From an uncultured Acetatifactor sp. (GTDB taxonomy: Bacteria > Bacillota > Clostridia > Lachnospirales > Lachnospiraceae): a DNA stretch of 64,000 nucleotides. The position numbers were made by a program, and so were the translations under genes. Position 1 is the stretch's first letter; every line of letters starts with the position of its first letter. The DNA lies in contig CAJUAP010000018.1 in NCBI GenBank assembly GCA_910584435.1, positions 1 to 64,000 on the forward strand, written 5' to 3'. Under the pieces are notes generated by a model, which saw only the letters and a list, made by a program, of their open reading frames with translations, was not told the origin of the DNA and searched no databases. This document shows, piece after piece, positions 59,008 through 64,000 of the stretch.

Positions 59008-60198
59008 ATGGAACAGGAACGTGTGAAGGCTGCAGTAGAAAAGGCAGGAAACTATGTAGATCGGCTGACCATCGGCTCCATTGAGAATGTGCCGAAGAAG
59101 ATGGTGCCATCGCAGCATAGGTTTTTTACATGGGACAATGAGAAGCGGACCCCTCCCAATAAGACATTGCTGTTTAACTACAGCTATTTTACCGGAGTTG
59201 TCATGGAAGGGGTGTATGACATCTATGAGGCGAACCCGGAAGAGGGAAGGGTGTATTATGACTATGTGAAGGAGTATCTTGACAGCCTGATAAAGCAGGA
59301 AGGGGACGGAAGATGGGTACTGGATTTCGACATGGCGGGATATGTGGATTATCATGGAGCAGACTGTTATAAAACGGCGGCTTTATTTGAAAGGTTCTCT
59401 CAGGGGGAGGATGCTTATGGAGAGATTGCGGCGGAGCTTTACAGGCATCTGACAGATGAGACTTATGTGAACAGTCAGGGGGTTACACCCTGCCTGGAGA
59501 AAATGCCGGAGGAAATGGGGCATAACTACCGCCATAACTGGGCAGACGAGGCGAGATATAAGATTTGGCTGGACGGCATATATATGCTGCAGCCGTTTAT
59601 AGCACATCATGCAGCCAGAATAGGGGATGAGAAGCAGCTTGGCCTGGTGCAGGAGCGCCTGGACTGGGTGGCGGAGACATTATTGGCACCCAATGGTTTA
59701 TATTATCATGCCGGTAACAGCAAGGAGGACGTGTGCAATTTCTTCTGGACCAGAGCTATGGGCTGGTACGGCATGGCAATGGTGGATGTAATGGAGGTGC
59801 TTCCCGAAGAATATTTAGAGAAGAGGAAGGCGGCGCTGAAACTGTTTGTGGACGGTGTGCTGAAATATCAGAGTAAAAACGGCTTATGGGCGAATCTGGC
59901 AGATCAGCCGGCCACGGAAACCAATCGCCAGGAGAGCAGCGGTACGGCTATGATGGCCTACATTATATTGAAGGGCATCAGAAAGGGATGGCTGGACAGA
60001 GCTTATCTGGAAGCAGGTCTCAAGGCGTTTGTGGGACTGACGGAAGAGAAGCTGGATGAAGGCGGATTGAGAGATATCTATATGAGAGCGGATGCCAGCG
60101 GTAAGAACAATTATGAACTGACAGAGTTCTATTGTACGGATGAAGGCAAGGGAAGCGGGCCGTTTATTATGGCTTACTCGGAGATGCTGTACCTTTAA
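59008..60198 (+). CDS. GH105-family hydrolase (second copy)
   Basis: The 396-residue enzyme has the GH105/GH88 barrel with YKIWLDGIYMLQPFIAHHAAR carrying the catalytic Asp, RFFTWDNEKRTPPNKTLLFN at the start and QESSGTAMMAYIILKGIRKG plus GKGSGPFIMAYSEM at the end. It is distinct in sequence from the 54422 copy (different N-terminus and an insert), so the two probably differ in substrate, for example rhamnogalacturonan versus other unsaturated uronides. No signal peptide. GAGAGAGG precedes the ATG; a terminator follows at 60221. Confidence 0.88.
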   Translation: MEQERVKAAVEKAGNYVDRLTIGSIENVPKKMVPSQHRFFTWDNEKRTPPNKTLLFNYSYFTGVVMEGVYDIYEANPEEGRVYYDYVKEYLDSLIKQEGDGRWVLDFDMAGYVDYHGADCYKTAALFERFSQGEDAYGEIAAELYRHLTDETYVNSQGVTPCLEKMPEEMGHNYRHNWADEARYKIWLDGIYMLQPFIAHHAARIGDEKQLGLVQERLDWVAETLLAPNGLYYHAGNSKEDVCNFFWTRAMGWYGMAMVDVMEVLPEEYLEKRKAALKLFVDGVLKYQSKNGLWANLADQPATETNRQESSGTAMMAYIILKGIRKGWLDRAYLEAGLKAFVGLTEEKLDEGGLRDIYMRADASGKNNYELTEFYCTDEGKGSGPFIMAYSEMLYL

Positions 60199-60220
60199 GA
60201 GGCTTCAGCTGGTTTATACG

Positions 60221-60278
60221 CAAGACCGCCGGAATTTGCCGGTCTGTTCAAGACAAATGTATAGCTGACGGTCTTTTG
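60221..60278 (+). terminator. Stem-loop terminator after second GH105 gene
   Basis: CAAGACCG (60221-60228) pairs with CGGTCTTTTG (60269-60278); an alternative inner GACCG/CGGTC pair (to 60243) exists. Confidence 0.65.
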
Positions 60279-60373
60279 TTATACATTTAACCTGGTAAAT
60301 GGTTTCGGTCACATTTATAAATTTCCGGGTGCTGCCGGATGCAGCTATATTTTATTGGTAGAAGAGAAGCGTT

Positions 60374-60796
60374 ATGATGCATAAATTAGTAACCAAAATA
60401 AAGGAGCAGAAGATTTTAAATCATAAAACCTTTTCCGGTAATATAGATGATTTATTGGACTTAAGAGATGAAGTGGAATTTGATTCGGAATGGATGAGGG
60501 TATATGATGTATTAAAGGAACACTCTATGGATGAGGAAACGGAAAAAGAGATTGCCGAAGTGCGGCAGACAGCATTTCAGACAGCCTATAACCTGTCCGA
60601 TTCCAGTGATATTGCGGCCTGTGTTTCCGATGATTTTGAAATCATATGCAAAGCATATGTCATTGGCCTCAAAGACAGGTGGATGAATGGGCTTGTGAAA
60701 ACATATGTGCAGCATGGATTTCCCTGCTGCGGCAGGATGGAGGTATCGGAGGCGGATGTGGACACTGCCTATGGCAGCCTGTTTGGTGATGATTAA
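60374..60796 (+). CDS. Hypothetical 140-residue protein
   Basis: The product is helical and acidic (MDEETEKEIAEVRQTAFQTA; YVIGLKDRWMNGLVKTYVQH), with a CC pair near residue 117 and no membrane segment or signal peptide. I do not recognise the family. The ATG pair at 60374/60377 is weakly preceded by GAAGAGAAG. It lies between the second GH105 gene and the PL11-like gene but is separated by repeats and gaps, so it may not belong to the pectin cluster. Confidence 0.55.
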   Translation: MMHKLVTKIKEQKILNHKTFSGNIDDLLDLRDEVEFDSEWMRVYDVLKEHSMDEETEKEIAEVRQTAFQTAYNLSDSSDIAACVSDDFEIICKAYVIGLKDRWMNGLVKTYVQHGFPCCGRMEVSEADVDTAYGSLFGDD

Positions 60797-60878
60797 CATT
60801 TGCGGCGGAAATTGATAGTTATCTGAAATCCAGTGATGGACGAAACAAAGTGCGGCCGCTGATATTATGACATTGGAT

Positions 60879-60911
60879 GTAACAGTTCGGTACCCTGTCT
60901 GAACTGTTGTC
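60879..60911. repeat. Dispersed palindrome GTAACAGTTCGGTACC...GAACTGTTGTC
   Basis: A GTAACAGTTC arm pairs with GAACTGTTGTC; outer GACATTGG also continues on both sides. Same family as 13164 and 22896. Confidence 0.65.
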
Positions 60912-60998
60912 ATTGGACAGTGATGCGGCCTTTGGAAAATTGTATTTGCATATAAATATGTGCGGAAAAAGGAAATGATGTGAAAGAGAGGACATACT

Positions 60999-63209
60999 AT
61001 GTATGGAGAGAAAGAACATATGCCCCATCTGCGGCGGAGGAAGGCACAGTATGGGAAGAAGCTGTCGGCGCTGATGGCGGCAGTCATGCTTACTGCTGCG
61101 GCCTGTGGAAATGGGGCTGATGATGCGCCCAATCTATCAACGCAAATATCGGAAGGAAACGGTACCGGACAGGATGGAGCACCAAGCGCTTCTCCGGAAG
61201 CCAGTGCCGTACCCACGGCAGAACCGACTTCGGAACCGAAAGCGGATTCCACTCCGGCACCCGATGCCGCATCGGCCGCCGGTTCGGAGCAGGAGACAGA
61301 AGACACAACCACTTACGGAGAGTTGTCTTCAATCGGTACATATGCGCCTGCGGAGGTTTATTCTGACAGAGCATTGGCAGCAGTGAAATCGGAGGAAGGA
61401 ATCTTCGTCAGCTGGCGGTGCTATGAAGCGGATTCAGCTGAGATTACGTTTACCCTGGAACGAAACGGTGAAGTGGTTTATACAGGGAACCGCACATCTT
61501 ATCTGGACAGCGCAGGCAAGGCCGGGGATACCTATCAGCTGACTGCCAGTGAAGGTATTTCCGCCAAGGGAGAAACCACAAAGGCATGGGCGGATGTATA
61601 CCAGGAGCTGACGCTGCAGGCGCCGGAAGCGCAGACCATGCCGGACGGGGAAGTGGCGGAATATACATCTAACGACATGTCAGTGGGCGATCTGGACGGG
61701 GATGGCCAGCTGGAACTTATTGTAAAATGGTACCCAAGCAATGCCCATGATAATGCCCATGACGGTTATACGGGCACAACTATTTTGGATGCCTATAATA
61801 TTGACTTGGGAGAGGGAACGGCCAGCCTGATGTGGAGAATCGACCTGGGGCTGAATATTCGTTCCGGCGCTCATTATACGCAGTTCCAGGTATGGGATTA
61901 TGACGGGGACGGAAAAGCGGAGCTGATATGCAAGACGGCGGACGGCTCCACCACTTTTGACGCAAATCTGCAGGAGACAGGCCATGTAGGGGAGGTCAGT
62001 GTGAAGGACCTTCCCACGGAAGTCAAGGGCAAGCCGGAAGGGTATGATTTCAGGCAGCATACAGGAAGGCTTGGCAGGATTGTGCTGGGACAGGAATACT
62101 TGACGGTATTTAACGGAGAGACAGGCGAGATTATGGATACGGTCAAGTACATTCCGGAAAGAGGCCCCTATGATGAGGAAAAAGGAATCTATGATACCAG
62201 ATATTGGGGGCTGAAAGGCAAATCGGCAGCGGAAAGAAATGACGGCTATGCCAACCGGGCGGATCGTTTTCTGGCAGGCACCGGTTATCTGGATGACGGA
62301 AGCGCCAGCGCCATTTTCTGCAGAGGGTATTACGGCAGGTCAGCTCTTACGGCATGGAAATTCATAGACGGAAAACTGCAGATGCAATGGGCTTTTGATG
62401 TGCCCAGCGGAACGGAGTATGCGGCCCAGGGAAACCACCAGCTCTCGATCAATGATGTGGATGGGGACGGTTATGATGAAATCATCTATGGTTCTCTGGT
62501 AGTGGACCATGACGGACAGGCGATGTATACCACCGGCTTAGGGCATGGGGATGCAATGCATATCAGCGACTGGAACCTGGACGGCAGGCTGGAAGTATTC
62601 GGTGTGCATGAAGAAAAAGCAGCGGAGTATGGGCTGGAGCTTCACGATGCGCTCACAGGAGAGATATTGTGGGGATACTTCATGGGAAAGGATATCGGCA
62701 GGGGTATGGCAGCGGATATTGATCCCAGGTATGAGGGCGCGGAGATGTGGAGCGCAAGCAATGAGAACGTATATGACTGCAAGGGAAATCCCACGGATAT
62801 CATCCGCCCCAGCATTAATTTCTCCATCTATTGGGACGGAGATCTGCTGATGGAGCTGTTTGATTCCAACAATTCCGATGAACTGGTGCCCCGTGTGGAA
62901 AAGTGGGATTGGGAGAATCAGAAAAACATGGATATTCTGCTGGCGTCAGGAACCCAGCTGAACAACGGCACCAAGGCCAATGCCGGAATCGTGGCGGATA
63001 TCTACGGCGATTGGAGAGAGGAATTCATTGTGCGTGATGCACAGGATAATACGAAAATCCGTATTTACAGCACCAATATTCCTACGGAGTATGTATTTCC
63101 CTGTCTGCTTGAGAACAGAACTTACAGAGAGGGCATTGCATGGCAGAATACCGGTTATAACCAGCCGGCAAACCTTCCTTATCTGCTGACGGAGGAGATG
63201 AGCCGGTAG
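60999..63209 (+). CDS. PL11-like rhamnogalacturonan lyase (lipoprotein)
   Basis: The 736-residue protein has a basic N-terminus, a hydrophobic signal with a lipobox-like AAACGNG (residues ~30-36), a Pro/Ser/Thr-rich linker of ~70 residues, and a catalytic region with several Ca2+-binding DxDGDG-type loops (SVGDLDGDGQLELIVKW, DYDGDGKAELICK, INDVDGDGYDEIIYG, SDWNLDGRLEVFG). The order and the start IFVSWRCYEADSAEITFTL fit PL11 beta-propeller lyases, which cut rhamnogalacturonan I. It would act outside the cell and supply oligomers to the GH105 enzymes. A terminator-like stem follows at 63320. Confidence 0.88.
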   Translation: MYGEKEHMPHLRRRKAQYGKKLSALMAAVMLTAAACGNGADDAPNLSTQISEGNGTGQDGAPSASPEASAVPTAEPTSEPKADSTPAPDAASAAGSEQETEDTTTYGELSSIGTYAPAEVYSDRALAAVKSEEGIFVSWRCYEADSAEITFTLERNGEVVYTGNRTSYLDSAGKAGDTYQLTASEGISAKGETTKAWADVYQELTLQAPEAQTMPDGEVAEYTSNDMSVGDLDGDGQLELIVKWYPSNAHDNAHDGYTGTTILDAYNIDLGEGTASLMWRIDLGLNIRSGAHYTQFQVWDYDGDGKAELICKTADGSTTFDANLQETGHVGEVSVKDLPTEVKGKPEGYDFRQHTGRLGRIVLGQEYLTVFNGETGEIMDTVKYIPERGPYDEEKGIYDTRYWGLKGKSAAERNDGYANRADRFLAGTGYLDDGSASAIFCRGYYGRSALTAWKFIDGKLQMQWAFDVPSGTEYAAQGNHQLSINDVDGDGYDEIIYGSLVVDHDGQAMYTTGLGHGDAMHISDWNLDGRLEVFGVHEEKAAEYGLELHDALTGEILWGYFMGKDIGRGMAADIDPRYEGAEMWSASNENVYDCKGNPTDIIRPSINFSIYWDGDLLMELFDSNNSDELVPRVEKWDWENQKNMDILLASGTQLNNGTKANAGIVADIYGDWREEFIVRDAQDNTKIRIYSTNIPTEYVFPCLLENRTYREGIAWQNTGYNQPANLPYLLTEEMSR

Positions 63210-63319
63210 GGAGATGATAATATTTGGATTGACGGCATTGTGATTATATAAGGGTTTTAAGTTGTGATTACATAAAGGATTTTAAGATTTCCGGTTATAA
63301 GGTTTCTGATTATGAGTTT

Positions 63320-63384
63320 AACGTCCCTGTGACCCGGTGGAAGGCTGCGCGGCGGCACCTTTCGCTGGGGGCAGGGGCGTTTGT
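63320..63384 (+). terminator. Stem-loop after PL11-like gene
   Basis: AACGTCCCTG (63320-63329) pairs with CAGGGGCGTT (63372-63381) with one G-T pair; TTGTATATTG follows. Confidence 0.6.
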
Positions 63385-63450
63385 ATATTGTTTGCGATAC
63401 CAATGTGCCATTTAACTTATTCTGATAGGTTGGATGTTATGCAATAAAGG

Positions 63451-64000
63451 TTATTTCCTTGAATCTACATTAAAAACTTGTCCGCTTACACTGTGCATTT
63501 TATCAGAACTCATATATAGTATAAAATTGATTAAGTCATTCAAGTTATGTTCTATAGACATTAAACTTCTTTTTTCTGCAAGCATTTTCTTTATGTTGTT
63601 ATGTCTGTTTAAATCCGTAACTATAAAACCAGGACAAATAGCATTGACAGAGATATTATATTTTCCCAATTCTTTTGCCAGAGCTAAAGTAAAACCTATT
63701 ACACCGGCTTTTGATGCAGAGTAATTTGTCTGTCCTTCGCAGCCTTCCTGTCCTTTCAGCGATGCAATGTTAATTATTTTCCCAAAACTTTGTTTGATCA
63801 TTAGTTGTGAAAAAGTTTTGCAGCATAAATATACTCCCATAAGATTAACATCAATTACCCTTCTCCATTGTGCATCTGTCAGTTCCTGAATTAAATTATC
63901 ATCGCAGATTCCAGCGTTATTGATCAGTACATCAATTTTTCCGAAGTTTAGTATTGTTTCATTATATAACTTTTTTATATCATCTATACTTGTTACATCG
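63451..64000 (-). CDS. Short-chain dehydrogenase/reductase (5' partial)
   Basis: The frame is open to the window edge, so the start lies beyond 64000. It has the SDR NNAGIC motif, the catalytic Ser region INIASLKG, and YSASKAGVIGF with the Tyr and Lys of the active site. It resembles 3-oxoacyl-ACP reductase-like or other polyol dehydrogenases; the substrate is unknown. The sequence is markedly more AT-rich than the PL11 gene beside it, which hints at separate origin. The C-terminus ends GQVFNVDSRK. Confidence 0.85.
   Translation of the reverse strand, partial: DVTSIDDIKKLYNETILNFGKIDVLINNAGICDDNLIQELTDAQWRRVIDVNLMGVYLCCKTFSQLMIKQSFGKIINIASLKGQEGCEGQTNYSASKAGVIGFTLALAKELGKYNISVNAICPGFIVTDLNRHNNIKKMLAEKRSLMSIEHNLNDLINFILYMSSDKMHSVSGQVFNVDSRK

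Noticed and set aside
63434..63724. Plus-strand 96-residue frame
   Set aside because: It is antisense to the SDR gene, whose active-site motifs are clear.

Overview
The window looks like a chromosomal segment of an anaerobic gut Firmicute, most likely a Lachnospiraceae relative. This is inferred from mid-range base composition, AGGAGG-type ribosome binding sites, a T-box ahead of thrS, mecA, TGS-less thrS, CmpB-like and LCP proteins, and glycan-degrading genes. It is chromosomal rather than phage or plasmid: housekeeping genes (truA, aroA, glmS, thrS, phosphosugar mutase, mecA) are spread throughout. No tRNA, rRNA, CRISPR array, integrase or intact insertion sequence was seen.

Layout. 1-4.4 kb: end of a glycan gene cluster (repeat-bearing protein, GT11 fucosyltransferase-like enzyme) followed by small accessory genes and wreckage of an AAA ATPase and a DNA methylase. 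4.5-10.7 kb: a structured leader RNA and an XRE regulator fused to an FlhA-like C-terminal domain, truA, a uridine-kinase-like fusion, small membrane proteins and carbamate kinase. 11-16 kb: GH42 beta-galactosidase, aroA and an LplD-type GH4 alpha-galacturonidase. 16-22.7 kb: orphan lipoprotein solute-binding protein, secreted Cys-rich protein, a candidate RiPP-like pair (peptide with RTDFVTNSSSSSFI plus radical-SAM/SPASM-like protein) and a PMT-like membrane glycosyltransferase. 23-37 kb: cell-surface polysaccharide genes (phosphosugar mutase, three GT2 enzymes, a priming sugar transferase, LCP ligase, glmS, HtrA, a phosphodiester glycosidase). 37.5-40.6 kb: a pectinesterase-like beta-helix protein. 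40.7-47.8 kb: zinc transporter, phosphatase, mecA, GT2/GtrA, an MGDG-synthase-like glycosyltransferase and a flippase-like protein. 47.9-53.8 kb: an ABC-2 exporter with an attenuator-like leader, gene debris, thrS with T-box. 54.4-63.2 kb: a rhamnogalacturonan degradation cluster (two GH105 hydrolases, a large glycosidase-like protein, a CE12-like esterase, a PL11-like lyase). The window ends inside a short-chain dehydrogenase gene.

How the parts work together. Pectin use is the main catabolic theme: the lyase cuts rhamnogalacturonan I, the esterase deacetylates it, GH105 enzymes remove unsaturated galacturonyl ends, GH42 trims galactan side chains and LplD releases galacturonate. The second theme is envelope glycan assembly: precursor supply (pgcA, glmS), priming, elongation, transfer by LCP, and glycolipid synthesis.

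Most notable. A ~180-nt structured RNA occurs twice, 51 kb apart, directly in front of the ribosome binding sites of two unrelated genes (the XRE/FlhA-like regulator and a glycosidase of the pectin cluster); the substitutions I count between copies are all transitions and include one compensatory pair. The glmS leader carries tandem units sharing a hairpin module with the first copy and a similar helix plan. Other unusual features are the XRE-FlhA fusion, the peptide/radical-SAM-like pair, Gln/Glu/Lys-rich minisatellites inside unrelated enzymes, and at least two families of dispersed palindromic intergenic repeats.
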